Shown one piece after another: positions 42,284 through 51,074 of a stretch of 64,000 nt of DNA; the stretch's first letter is position 1, and each line of letters opens with the position of its first letter. The notes beneath the pieces are model-generated. The model searched no databases. It had not been told where the DNA came from and saw only the letters and a program-made list of their open reading frames with translations. This stretch comes from Chryseobacterium sp. JM1 (GTDB lineage Bacteria; Bacteroidota; Bacteroidia; Flavobacteriales; Weeksellaceae). The stretch covers positions 58,845 to 122,844 of the forward strand of contig NZ_JPRN01000014.1 of NCBI RefSeq assembly GCF_000737715.1, written 5' to 3'. The position numbers were made by a program, and so were the translations under genes.

Positions 42284-43966
42284 TTATTTTTTAACAGCCT
42301 TTTTTACGGATTTCGCAGGCTTCTTCGATGGTGAAGATTTTCCGTTGTAGAAATTCGTGTAAGCATATTCAGCTGCTTTCTGAAGATCGATAACCCCTCC
42401 GGCCTGAGAATACTCAGGAAATTTGTTCTCTGAGCTCAGGTTGCTGCTCTTCACTAGTGCTTCAATGATCTGATCAGGTTTAAGGTTGGGCATATAAGCT
42501 AATAATACGGCTGCTGCTCCTGCTACTACGGGCGATGCCATAGAAGTTCCCTGAAGATATTTATATTCGTTTTTAGGTACTGTAGAATAGATTTCTTCTC
42601 CTGGTGCGAAAACGTTAACCATTTTCTTGTTGTAATTGGAGAAATCTGCTCTCAGTTCGTTATTTCTGTTGGTGCTGGCTCCTACAACCAATACGTTAGT
42701 TACAAAAGGTTTTTCATCTGTAACATTTTTAAAGTTCGTAGGGAATGCAAGGTGCTCTGCAACGTCTTCATTTTCGTTACCTGCTGCTTTTACCAAAAGA
42801 ACTCCTTTGTCTTCAGCATATTTAAAAGCATCCCAAACTACATTTTTCCCTGGAGAAACCGGCTTCCCGAAGCTCATGTTTAATACTTTAGCTCCGTTAT
42901 CTACCGCATATCTGATTGCATTAGCAACGTCTTTGTCTCTTTCGTCTCCGTTTGGAACGGTTCTTACAGACATAATTTTAGCTACTTTAGAAGCTACCCC
43001 ATACTGTATTTCTTTGCCTTGCGGAAGACCTGCGATAATACCGGCAACATGTGTTCCGTGTTCTGCGTCAGGTCCTTCGTAGTCATTGTTTCCGTAGATT
43101 TTTTCAGCATAGTCGTCATAGTTATCACCTACAATTTCTTTTCTAGGATCATAGCTCAGATCGTACTGCTTAGATTGTGGTGCATAATGATCGATGGCTT
43201 CTTTCATCTGCTCTTTCATCAGTTTTTCGAAATCTGCGGAAGATTTCCCTTTGAATTCAGGACTTTGAGAAACCTGTCCCAGAACCTGCACCGCGATAGC
43301 ATCTTTCTGGTCCGTCGGAGGTTTAATTCCCTGTAAGGTTTCAGCAGTTACAGGCTTACCTCCCAACAATTTCACCATATTAGGGATCAAACTGTTGATC
43401 ATTGTATAAGTCTGAAGATTCTGTTTTGCTTCAATACTTTTTTTGTTGAAAAGTTCTTTAGACTTCATGTACATCGCAAATTCTTCCGGCATTTTCGCCT
43501 GGTTTGCTTTGTTTTTTGCAGAATCGTCACCTTCGAAAACAGGTTTGTATTTAGCAACAACTCTTGTTACCTCCATATTGTCGATATCAATATCACCGTT
43601 TTTTCCACCGATAAAGTTCCAGCCGTGTACATCATCGATGTATCCGTTTCCATCATCATCTTTTCCGTTTCCGGGAACTTCGTTAGGATTTGACCATACG
43701 TTTTTCACAAGACCCGGGTGATCTACCTGAACACCACTGTCTAAAACTCCTACTACCACAGTTTTAGGCTTAAGGCCTTTGGATTCTAAATATTTATAAG
43801 CGTTTGCCGTATTTACTCCGTATACTTTTGATGTTGAGAAATCTTTATGATACCAAGTCATCAAATCTTTATCTTCTTTGGGATCAATGCTTTTAGCCTG
43901 AGCTTCCTGAGCATAAGAGAAACTAAAACCTGTCAGAAAAACAGCTGCTAATAATACCTTTTTCAT
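42284..43966 (-). CDS. S8-family serine protease (subtilase)
   Basis: 560 aa with signal peptide (FSFSYAQ). The triad is complete: D76 in GVLDSGVQVD, H303 in HGTHVAGI, S475 in GTSMASPVVAG. Between Asp and His there is an insert of about 200 residues, larger than in subtilisin and common in Bacteroidota members of this family. The C-terminus is a short Lys/Pro-rich tail, not a type IX secretion domain, so the enzyme probably stays in the periplasm or outer membrane. It is monocistronic. The substrate is unknown. Confidence 0.93.
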   Translation of the reverse strand: MKKVLLAAVFLTGFSFSYAQEAQAKSIDPKEDKDLMTWYHKDFSTSKVYGVNTANAYKYLESKGLKPKTVVVGVLDSGVQVDHPGLVKNVWSNPNEVPGNGKDDDGNGYIDDVHGWNFIGGKNGDIDIDNMEVTRVVAKYKPVFEGDDSAKNKANQAKMPEEFAMYMKSKELFNKKSIEAKQNLQTYTMINSLIPNMVKLLGGKPVTAETLQGIKPPTDQKDAIAVQVLGQVSQSPEFKGKSSADFEKLMKEQMKEAIDHYAPQSKQYDLSYDPRKEIVGDNYDDYAEKIYGNNDYEGPDAEHGTHVAGIIAGLPQGKEIQYGVASKVAKIMSVRTVPNGDERDKDVANAIRYAVDNGAKVLNMSFGKPVSPGKNVVWDAFKYAEDKGVLLVKAAGNENEDVAEHLAFPTNFKNVTDEKPFVTNVLVVGASTNRNNELRADFSNYNKKMVNVFAPGEEIYSTVPKNEYKYLQGTSMASPVVAGAAAVLLAYMPNLKPDQIIEALVKSSNLSSENKFPEYSQAGGVIDLQKAAEYAYTNFYNGKSSPSKKPAKSVKKAVKK

Positions 43967-44060
43967 ATGTTGATATTTACTTTAAAGTTATATACGATCG
44001 CCATTTTCATTGGTTTCTTTTCCAGAGAATTCTTTTAACGGCGATTTTATCTTAGTATGA

Positions 44061-44678
44061 TTATTTAATATTTTTTATATAAGTCAGAGTTTCAGGACCT
44101 TTGTTACAAATAAGGTCTAAAATTGACAAATCTTCTAAAAATCCTAATTTATCTGAAAAGGTCTGGTAATATTCTTCCATCTGAAATTCAGAAGGATGTT
44201 TAGCCGAGAACTTTTCTCTGAAATTAATGCTTTCAGGATTTTTGATATATTCTTCATTCAAAGACTGTGCCTTTTCTGTTTTAAGGATCTGCTGTATAAC
44301 TTCCAATCCTTTCAGGTTAAAATCCAATAGGAACTTCTCATTCAGATCATATATTTTTCTGAATTTATCTTCATAGTATTCAAAATAAGGCGAGCTCTGA
44401 TAAGCAGTTTTGATGGATTTCCAGTGCAGGTTTCTCCAGTCTTCCCTGTAAGAGATCTCCGTGTCTTTGAATTCTCTTTTACCGTTATGATTGATAGGGA
44501 TTATTAAAGAAAGCTTTCCATTGGCCCCATAGATGTTGGTTCTGTTTCTGTAGGTCTGCTTTGGAAAATTTTCAAACTGTTCAAATACAATCTCGTTCTC
44601 AGGATTTAAAAATACTGAAAACCATGAAATCGGGGGCATATAAAATACCGGCAATAATACATTTGTCATATTCATCAT
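44061..44678 (-). CDS. WbqC-family protein
   Basis: 205 aa. The family pattern is seen in VLLPVFYMPPISWFSVFLNP, YRNRTNIYGANGKLSLIIPI and DWRNLHWKSIKTAYQSSPYF. WbqC-like proteins are found near polysaccharide and signal peptidase genes; their biochemical role is not settled. It follows lepB by 58 bases on the same strand and ends the parA-to-wbqC block. The start could be 44678 or the second Met at 44675. Confidence 0.88.
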   Translation of the reverse strand: MMNMTNVLLPVFYMPPISWFSVFLNPENEIVFEQFENFPKQTYRNRTNIYGANGKLSLIIPINHNGKREFKDTEISYREDWRNLHWKSIKTAYQSSPYFEYYEDKFRKIYDLNEKFLLDFNLKGLEVIQQILKTEKAQSLNEEYIKNPESINFREKFSAKHPSEFQMEEYYQTFSDKLGFLEDLSILDLICNKGPETLTYIKNIK

Positions 44679-44736
44679 ATTAAAAAATGAAGTATTTTTT
44701 CAAATACTTCATTCTATCTTTAAGTTTTAGATTCAA

Positions 44737-46383
44737 TTATACCTCTTCTTCCTTTTTCTTCTTTCCGAAGAATTTCATGAAATATTCCCATCCGAAGAAC
44801 AATATAAGGATCATGGCTGCAATCCACCAGTATGAAGTTTTATTAGCCTCTCCTGTATTGGTTGCTTTAAACATCCTGTCCCAACGTACTTTGAACGGAG
44901 CCTGATATGTAGAGCTGCTGTCTGAGAAAGCTCCCTGAAGACTCATCCATGTAAACATTGGTTTTCCTACAATGTTTTCTTCCGGAACGAAACCAAAGAA
45001 CCTGGCATCCAGGGAAGCATCTCTATTATCCCCTACCATCATATAATAGTCCTGCTGAATTGTGTAACGATTGGTCTCCTGTCCATTGATAAGGATCTTT
45101 CCGTTCTTTTTTTCAAGCCTGTTGTGTTCGTAATCAGAAATAATCCACTGATATAATGGAAGTGTTTCATTATTAACGGCCACAACATCTCCTTTTTTAG
45201 GAATTCTTAGCGGCCCGTACCAATCCTGATTCCAAGGCTGGTTGATTGGGAAGATAGATTGTGTCGTATCTATTTTTGTTTTGGCTTCGTCTCTGTAATA
45301 TACTGCTGCTTCACCTTTTGGTGTAATATCTTCCTTCATGTCTATGACCTGAGAAAGCTGTTTGATTTCTTTAGCCGTTTTGTCCGTCAGCCCCTGGAAA
45401 GCATACATATATCCTTTTTCACCCTGAATCTCCTGTACCGGTAAGAATCCGTAAGTCTTATACAATCCAGGAATATCCAGCTGACTGCTTGTATTCACAA
45501 TATATCTGTGCTGAACTTCCTGATCACCTAAAACCGTTTCTGGTTTTCCGTTCACGAAAAGTCTTCCGGCTCTCATTTCAAAGGTATCACCGGCTACGGC
45601 CACACATCTTTTAACATAAGGATCCTTTCTGTCGATTGCTGTATGCACGGAGTCTCTTGGATAATTGAAAACAACCACATCATTTTTCTGAGGCTTTCCA
45701 AACTCGAAAATTCTTGTATAAGGAAGTTTTATGCCATCAACATATGATTTCGGATCATCTTTCGGGTTTCCTTTCTGACCCGTATCCATAATGGTTCCCT
45801 GAAGGAATGGTATAGCCACAGGACGCATCGGCATTCTGTATCCGTAGCTCCACTTGTTTACAAAAAGGAAGTCCCCCACAAGAAGTGTTCTTTCCATGGA
45901 TCCTGTAGGAATCCCGAACGGCTGCGTTACAAAAACGTGGATAATGGTGGCAAAAACCACGGCAAAAGTAATAGACCCCATGAAAGTATCTTTCTTTTTT
46001 GCACTTTTCTCTTCATCGGTAATGAAAAGGTCGTTGGCATTTTCATCTTCTACTTCCACATCTTTGGAATAGTTCACCGTAGCCATATAAATAAACGGCA
46101 GGATCACGGTTAGAAGCTGGTTCTGAAACAGGGTCTTTCCAAATTTCTTCATCAGATAAATATGGAAAACAGACATCATAATAGGCCCTACTATCGGAAG
46201 ATAGGACAGGATTGCCCACCATTTCGGATGTTCTGTTTCCTTTAAAATAATGAAATAATTATAGAAAGGTATAAATGCAAATAAGGGACTGTGCCCCATT
46301 TTTTTGAACAGTTTCCAAGTGGAAATCCCCATCAGTACAGACAAAATGAGAACATATACTGTGTAAGTTAAAAAATAATTCAT
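44737..46383 (-). CDS. lepB: Signal peptidase I
   Basis: 548 aa, much longer than E. coli LepB, as is usual in Bacteroidota. Three N-terminal membrane helices (about 1-115) precede the catalytic part, and one more is near the C-terminus (SYWWIAAMILILFFGWEYFM). The nucleophile is S162 in PTGSMERTL and the general base K258 in YVKRCVAVAGD. The last conserved box is MMVGDNRDASLDARFFG. It removes signal peptides from exported proteins at the inner membrane. It lies between dapB and wbqC in one block. Confidence 0.96.
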   Translation of the reverse strand: MNYFLTYTVYVLILSVLMGISTWKLFKKMGHSPLFAFIPFYNYFIILKETEHPKWWAILSYLPIVGPIMMSVFHIYLMKKFGKTLFQNQLLTVILPFIYMATVNYSKDVEVEDENANDLFITDEEKSAKKKDTFMGSITFAVVFATIIHVFVTQPFGIPTGSMERTLLVGDFLFVNKWSYGYRMPMRPVAIPFLQGTIMDTGQKGNPKDDPKSYVDGIKLPYTRIFEFGKPQKNDVVVFNYPRDSVHTAIDRKDPYVKRCVAVAGDTFEMRAGRLFVNGKPETVLGDQEVQHRYIVNTSSQLDIPGLYKTYGFLPVQEIQGEKGYMYAFQGLTDKTAKEIKQLSQVIDMKEDITPKGEAAVYYRDEAKTKIDTTQSIFPINQPWNQDWYGPLRIPKKGDVVAVNNETLPLYQWIISDYEHNRLEKKNGKILINGQETNRYTIQQDYYMMVGDNRDASLDARFFGFVPEENIVGKPMFTWMSLQGAFSDSSSTYQAPFKVRWDRMFKATNTGEANKTSYWWIAAMILILFFGWEYFMKFFGKKKKEEEV

Positions 46384-46518
46384 AGTTTTTTCTGTGCCTA
46401 TTCTAAATATATAAATGATAAATGATGAGTAATAAATGATTCCAGCGTTCTGCTATTTATAATTTACTATTCATCATTTTCTTTGTATTGGTCTGCAATT
46501 TAAAGAATTTGTTACAAA

Positions 46519-47220
46519 TTAAAGCCCCAAAACGTCTTTCATGGTGAAGTTTCCTTTTTTATCTTTAATCCATTCTGCAGCGACTACAGCTCCGAGTGCA
46601 AACCCGTTTCTGTTGAAGGCAGTATGCTTAATTTCAATTTCATCTACTTCACTTTTATAATAAACGCTGTGGGTTCCCGGAACTTCATCTTCACGGATAG
46701 CGAAGATTCCCAATTCTTTACCCTGGGTTTCTTCCAGTTTCCAGGCGTTAAATTTAGGATTATTTTTGATGATTCCTTCAGCAATGGAAATTGCCGTTCC
46801 GCTGGGAGCATCTTTTTTGTGGACGTGATGAATTTCTTCCAGCTGACAGGAGTATTCATCCACATTTTTCATGATATCCGCTACTTTTTCATTCAGGGCA
46901 AAAAACAGATTGACACCTAAACTAAAATTGGAACCATATAAGAACGCGCTGTCGTTGTCTACAGCCAATTTTTCAACTTCTTCTTTTTTCTCCAGCCAGC
47001 CTGTGGTTCCACAGATCACCGGAATTTTATGCTCAAGACATGCTTTGATATTATCATAAGCCACTTCCGGCAATGAAAATTCAATAGCTACGTCCGGATT
47101 ATTAAGATTTTCAGCGGTTGGAGTTTCTTTCAGGCGGGCAACGATTTCGTGACCTCTTTTCTGTGCGATCTCATCAATGATCTTCCCCATTTTACCGTAT
47201 CCAACTAATGCTATTCTCAT
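46519..47220 (-). CDS. dapB: 4-hydroxy-tetrahydrodipicolinate reductase
   Basis: 233 aa, the normal length for the short DapB form. The NAD(P)-binding motif is VGYGKMGK near the N-terminus, and the substrate-binding/catalytic box is HHVHKKDAPSGTA at about residues 131-143. It reduces the cyclic intermediate of the lysine and meso-diaminopimelate pathway, supplying peptidoglycan precursor. Upstream is the DUF5683 gene (66-base gap), downstream lepB. Confidence 0.96.
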   Translation of the reverse strand: MRIALVGYGKMGKIIDEIAQKRGHEIVARLKETPTAENLNNPDVAIEFSLPEVAYDNIKACLEHKIPVICGTTGWLEKKEEVEKLAVDNDSAFLYGSNFSLGVNLFFALNEKVADIMKNVDEYSCQLEEIHHVHKKDAPSGTAISIAEGIIKNNPKFNAWKLEETQGKELGIFAIREDEVPGTHSVYYKSEVDEIEIKHTAFNRNGFALGAVVAAEWIKDKKGNFTMKDVLGL

Positions 47221-47286
47221 GTGATATCTTATTTATGATGATGGTATCAGCCTTTCGGCTCATATCAACTTTATTAAAATTCTGTT

Positions 47287-47946
47287 TTAAAATCTATAAC
47301 TTAAACTTAAACCTGTTTTCGGAGTAGAAAAACCATACTGATCCTGGATCACCGTAGGGTTAAAACTAAGATCCGGGTCATGGCGGCTCTCGTAAAGGTG
47401 AGCATCTACCACAGCATCTACAATGTTCAGGATGTAAATAAGACCTGTGATAGCAATAGCATAATCACGCTGTCTTTTATATCTGTCCTGGGCATTTCCA
47501 AAAGCTTTTTTATCCAGCCATGGGTGACTGTCCACAAACTCATTAGGTGTTCCGTTAAGCTTAGCTACATAATATTCCCTGTACTTTTTGTATTGATTAT
47601 TACTCCAGATGGTGTATCCAATACCGGCTCCTACAGCACCCCATACAATAGGAATTTTAATGTACCTTTTGTTGTAATACTGCCCAAGCCCCGGAAACAC
47701 TGCAGAATACAGTCCGGCTCTTGTTGGGTTCAGTTTGATTGTTTTTTTTGTGGGCCCGTTTGCATTTTCAAGATCTTCTATAATCTTAGCTTCTGTTTTC
47801 ACAGGTTTTGCCGGCTTTGAGGGCTTAGTGATCACCGCAACACTGTCCTTAGGGAGAGGTCCCATACGAACTGTATCGCCAGGAACTACCTGCGAATAAG
47901 CAAAAGCAAAAGTGCACAAAAAAAATGTGAAAAATATTTTCTTCAT
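47287..47946 (-). CDS. DUF5683 domain protein
   Basis: 219 aa with a signal peptide (FAFAYSQ). The DUF5683 core is PTRAGLYSAVFPGLGQYYNK and the following IKIPIVWGAVGAGIGYTIW, with two or three hydrophobic segments. The function is not known. Its start overlaps the parB stop by 1 base, and the order parB-DUF5683-dapB-lepB recurs in flavobacteria, so a role in envelope growth or division is plausible. Confidence 0.88.
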   Translation of the reverse strand: MKKIFFTFFLCTFAFAYSQVVPGDTVRMGPLPKDSVAVITKPSKPAKPVKTEAKIIEDLENANGPTKKTIKLNPTRAGLYSAVFPGLGQYYNKRYIKIPIVWGAVGAGIGYTIWSNNQYKKYREYYVAKLNGTPNEFVDSHPWLDKKAFGNAQDRYKRQRDYAIAITGLIYILNIVDAVVDAHLYESRHDPDLSFNPTVIQDQYGFSTPKTGLSLSYRF

Positions 47947-48836
47947 TATTTAATATGGGATAAAATATACTCCAGTTCTTCTTCATTTTTGAAGTCCAGG
48001 ACTATTTTACCTTTTTTACCGTTTCCGGAGGTTTTGATCTCTACTTTTACGTCTAAAATATCAGCGATCGTTTTCTGGGCTCTCTTAAAGTTGTTGGAAA
48101 GCTCAGCATTTATTTTTTTCGCTGCCGGTGATTTAGGGTTTTTCAATGCGGTTGCAGCCTGTTCAGCCTGACGTACATTGAGTTTTTCTTTGATGATCAG
48201 ATCAAATAGAATCTGCTGATGCTCCTCACTTTCAAGACTGATGATGGCTCTTCCGTGTCCGGCAGAGATTTCACCGCTTCTGATGGCGTTCTGAATATCC
48301 GGATTCAGTCTTAATAATCTGATCGAGTTGGTAATGGTACTTCTGTCCTTCCCTACTCTCTGGCTCAGATTTTCCTGGGTAAGACCAATCTCATCCAAAA
48401 GTCTCTGGTAAGTCAAAGCGATCTCGATAGCATCAAGATCTTCTCTCTGAATATTTTCAACAAGAGCCATTTCCAGAAGCTCCTGGTCATTCACTAAACG
48501 GATATAGGCAGGAATCGTCGGAAGTCCCGCAATTTTACTGGCTCGGTAACGTCTTTCCCCTGATATGATCTCGAATTTCTCGCCGTCTTTTCTTAAGGTA
48601 ACCGGTTGGATTACGCCTAAGTTTGTGATCGACAGGGCAAGTTCGTTTAATGCTTTTTCATCAAAATAAGTTCTCGGCTGGGTCGGATTCGGATAAATAT
48701 CTTCCAGGGCTACCTCTACGATATTTCCTACAAACTTATCTGCTCCTTCATCGGTAGCGGAGTTGATACTCGCTTTGGATTCAGCACTTAGAATAGCGCC
48801 CAAACCACGTCCCATAGCTCTTTTTTTGTCCTTCAT
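47946..48836 (-). CDS. parB: Chromosome partitioning protein ParB
   Basis: 296 aa. The N-terminal nuclease-fold CTPase domain has PTQPRTYFDEKALNELA and SGERRYRASK; the GERRYRA box is the ParB signature. The following helix-turn-helix (LTQENLSQRVGKDRSTITN) binds parS. The C-terminal 50 residues form the dimerisation domain. It works with ParA encoded upstream. No parS (TGTTTCACGTGAAACA-like) was found by eye in the window, so the sites probably lie elsewhere. Confidence 0.96.
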   Translation of the reverse strand: MKDKKRAMGRGLGAILSAESKASINSATDEGADKFVGNIVEVALEDIYPNPTQPRTYFDEKALNELALSITNLGVIQPVTLRKDGEKFEIISGERRYRASKIAGLPTIPAYIRLVNDQELLEMALVENIQREDLDAIEIALTYQRLLDEIGLTQENLSQRVGKDRSTITNSIRLLRLNPDIQNAIRSGEISAGHGRAIISLESEEHQQILFDLIIKEKLNVRQAEQAATALKNPKSPAAKKINAELSNNFKRAQKTIADILDVKVEIKTSGNGKKGKIVLDFKNEEELEYILSHIK

Positions 48837-48905
48837 AGATATAATTGATAAATGATAATTAATAAGTGATGATGCGCATTCACTTAGGATCCATTTATTA
48901 TTAAA

Positions 48906-49679
48906 TTAATTTTTTACTAAATTTTCGTTCTTCAGCAAAACTTCTTCTGCAAGCTGAATGTACTGGATAGCACCTTTACTTTCTGCATCGTAGTTCAGGA
49001 TACTTTCACCAAAACTAGGTGCTTCACTTAATCTTACATTTCTGCTGATGATGGTTTCAAAAACCATGTCCGGGAAATGAGAATTCACTTCCTCCACTAC
49101 CTGATTGGATAATCTCAATCGGCTGTCATACATGGTAAGAAGAAGACCTTCGATACCCAGATCTTTGTTGTGGATCTTCTGTACGTTTTTTACTGTGTTC
49201 AAAAGCTTTCCTAATCCTTCCAATGCGAAATACTCACACTGAATCGGGATGATCACAGAATCTGCCGCCGTAAGCGCATTAACTGTAATAAGTCCTAAAC
49301 TCGGTGCACAATCGATGATGATATAGTCATAATCATCTCTCACTTCCGCCAATGCTTTTTTCAGCATGTACTCACGGTTTTCTTTGTCCACGAGCTCAAT
49401 TTCTGCTGCTACCAGGTCAATATGCGAAGGGATAATATCCAGATTGGGAGTCGCGGTTCTTTTGATACAGGTTCTTGTATCTGCGCTGTGCTCCAGAAGA
49501 TTATAGGTAGAATACTGAACGTCTTCCACACCAAGCCCCGAGGTTGCATTAGCCTGCGGATCGGCATCAATGATCAATATTCTTTTTTCCAATACCCCCA
49601 ATGCTGCCGCCAAGTTTACAGCTGTGGTAGTTTTTCCAACTCCTCCTTTTTGATTAGCGATACCTATGATTTTTGCCAT
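48906..49679 (-). CDS. parA: Chromosome partitioning ATPase ParA
   Basis: 257 aa from the start at 49679 (MAKIIGIANQKGGVGKTT), which puts the deviant Walker A motif KGGVGKTT at the normal place; the frame is open 7 codons further. ADPQANATSG and DYIIIDCAPSLGLIT are the other ATPase boxes. As a MinD/ParA-type ATPase it forms a gradient on the nucleoid that moves ParB-parS. The gap to parB is 69 bases. Confidence 0.96.
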   Translation of the reverse strand: MAKIIGIANQKGGVGKTTTAVNLAAALGVLEKRILIIDADPQANATSGLGVEDVQYSTYNLLEHSADTRTCIKRTATPNLDIIPSHIDLVAAEIELVDKENREYMLKKALAEVRDDYDYIIIDCAPSLGLITVNALTAADSVIIPIQCEYFALEGLGKLLNTVKNVQKIHNKDLGIEGLLLTMYDSRLRLSNQVVEEVNSHFPDMVFETIISRNVRLSEAPSFGESILNYDAESKGAIQYIQLAEEVLLKNENLVKN

Positions 49680-49783
49680 TATTAGAACTTTAGGTTTCAA
49701 AAATACACTTTTTTCTTTGCTCTCGATGAGTGGCGAAATTCAAAATTGAGTTAAAATATTGTTAATAAACACTTTAGCGATAA

Positions 49784-49820
49784 AAAAAATTATCCACAAA
49801 AAAAATTCTTTGTGGATAAC
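49784..49820 (-). terminator. Terminator of the TonB-like gene; contains inverted DnaA-box sequences
   Basis: TTATCCACAAA (49790-49800) pairs with TTTGTGGATAA (49809-49819) around 8 bases, and on the minus strand a T-rich run follows. The arms equal the DnaA-box consensus TTATCCACA. Confidence 0.65.
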
Positions 49821-49843
49821 TATCAAGATTTGTTTTTCATCAA

Positions 49844-50686
49844 CTATTCAAAGTTCATCGAAATCGGAAATTTAAAATAACTTCTTACGGTTTCCCCTTG
49901 CTTATTTTTAGCAGGTTTCCATAAACCCTTAATATTTTTAATGGTTCTGATGGCTTCATTATTAAAGTCAGCATCCTTGCCATTTGCTTTTAATCCTGAG
50001 ATGGTTCCGTCTTTTTCTACAATAAAGGTGATCACCGTTTTCATGATACCTCCATCGTCTCCAAATCCTGAACCGTCAAAATTATTCATTACTTTATTTC
50101 TGAATGAATCAATTCCTCCTGCAAATACGGCTTCAGAAGCCAGTTCTGTAGGATCTGCGATATGATTATCAGGAACTTTTGCTGGTGAAGTTGGTGGAAT
50201 ATAAGGTACTGCCGGTCCTGTTCCTGCCTGAGGAGGTACAGAATGATAATTTGTTGTGGCAATGATCCCGTCTTTATTATTTTCCGGACCTGCAACAGCA
50301 CCTTCAATTTTCTCTATCACTTTTTCATTTGTCACATGGGCTTTTGGCTCTCCCAGAGTTGCATCATAAGTTTTAACTTTCGGTGGCTGAACTTCAGTCT
50401 TCTGAATCTGTACAGGTGGTTTAACCTGAATATCAGGTGGAACAACCGGATCCACTAATACTATTTCTACTCCATCTCCGCTTTCTGATCGCACATCACT
50501 CTGAAATGCTGAAATCACAAACGGCGTTATCGAAATGGCAGCCAATAAACTCACCCCAACAAAAAGTGCTTTGGTTAATATTCTATCTGATTCATTTCTT
50601 AATGCATAGGCACCGTATTCTTTGTTTCGGTGCTCAAACAGAACTTCGTTGAAACGAAATTCCTGGTTTTGGTTTAGGTGTTTCAT
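49844..50686 (-). CDS. TonB-family energy transducer protein
   Basis: 280 aa from ATG 50686 (a GTG one codon earlier also fits). A cytoplasmic N-terminus with HRNKEYGAYALR is followed by one membrane helix (about 38-60, ALFVGVSLLAAISITPFVIS), a Pro/Val/Lys-rich periplasmic spacer, and a TonB_C domain (about 205-280, GIMKTVITFIVEKDGTISGL). It would pass proton-motive energy to outer-membrane receptors. exbB/exbD genes are not adjacent, so it is an additional TonB or a TonB-like protein using shared ExbBD. Confidence 0.9.
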   Translation of the reverse strand: MKHLNQNQEFRFNEVLFEHRNKEYGAYALRNESDRILTKALFVGVSLLAAISITPFVISAFQSDVRSESGDGVEIVLVDPVVPPDIQVKPPVQIQKTEVQPPKVKTYDATLGEPKAHVTNEKVIEKIEGAVAGPENNKDGIIATTNYHSVPPQAGTGPAVPYIPPTSPAKVPDNHIADPTELASEAVFAGGIDSFRNKVMNNFDGSGFGDDGGIMKTVITFIVEKDGTISGLKANGKDADFNNEAIRTIKNIKGLWKPAKNKQGETVRSYFKFPISMNFE

Positions 50687-51074
50687 CACTATTAAATATT
50701 TAAACTGTTAAAATCAGTGATTATTAGTTTTAGGTGTTCTTATCGATAAGTATTGTTTCGATATCAAAACTTCTGCCAAAATTTTATCAAAACATCAATA
50801 TTTTAAAAAATATTATAACAATATGCAAACTTTAACATTCTTCTTCATAGGAAATATTCAAAATTCATCCTTTCAACATTTTGTTATCCTCAGAAAAACA
50901 CCTGTTATTTATAAAATATACAACATAAATTTAAAAACAGTGAAAACCACATCGAAAAACAGGAAAACCACTGTTGAATTTATTTCAGAACCGAAATACA
51001 TTTGTACCATAGAAAATAAGGGGATGCTGAAAACCAAAAAGAGTAAGCAAAGAAAAATTTAAAAACTTATAATT
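50687..51074. other. Gene-free promoter region of the 51-55 kb cassette
   Basis: About 390 AT-rich bases between divergent genes. A short ORF (50823-51062) spans the promoter below and is not credible. I see no repeats or RNA genes. Confidence 0.5.
50974..51004 (+). promoter_or_regulatory. Promoter of the gene at 51075
   Basis: TTG at 50974-50976 and TACATTTG at 50997-51004 are 20 bases apart, a good Bacteroidota pair, with a leader of about 65 bases. Confidence 0.6.

Noticed and set aside
50823..51062. Open frame of 79 codons upstream of the 51-55 kb cassette
   Set aside because: It runs across the promoter at 50974-51004, has a composition typical of AT-rich spacer and shows no family features.
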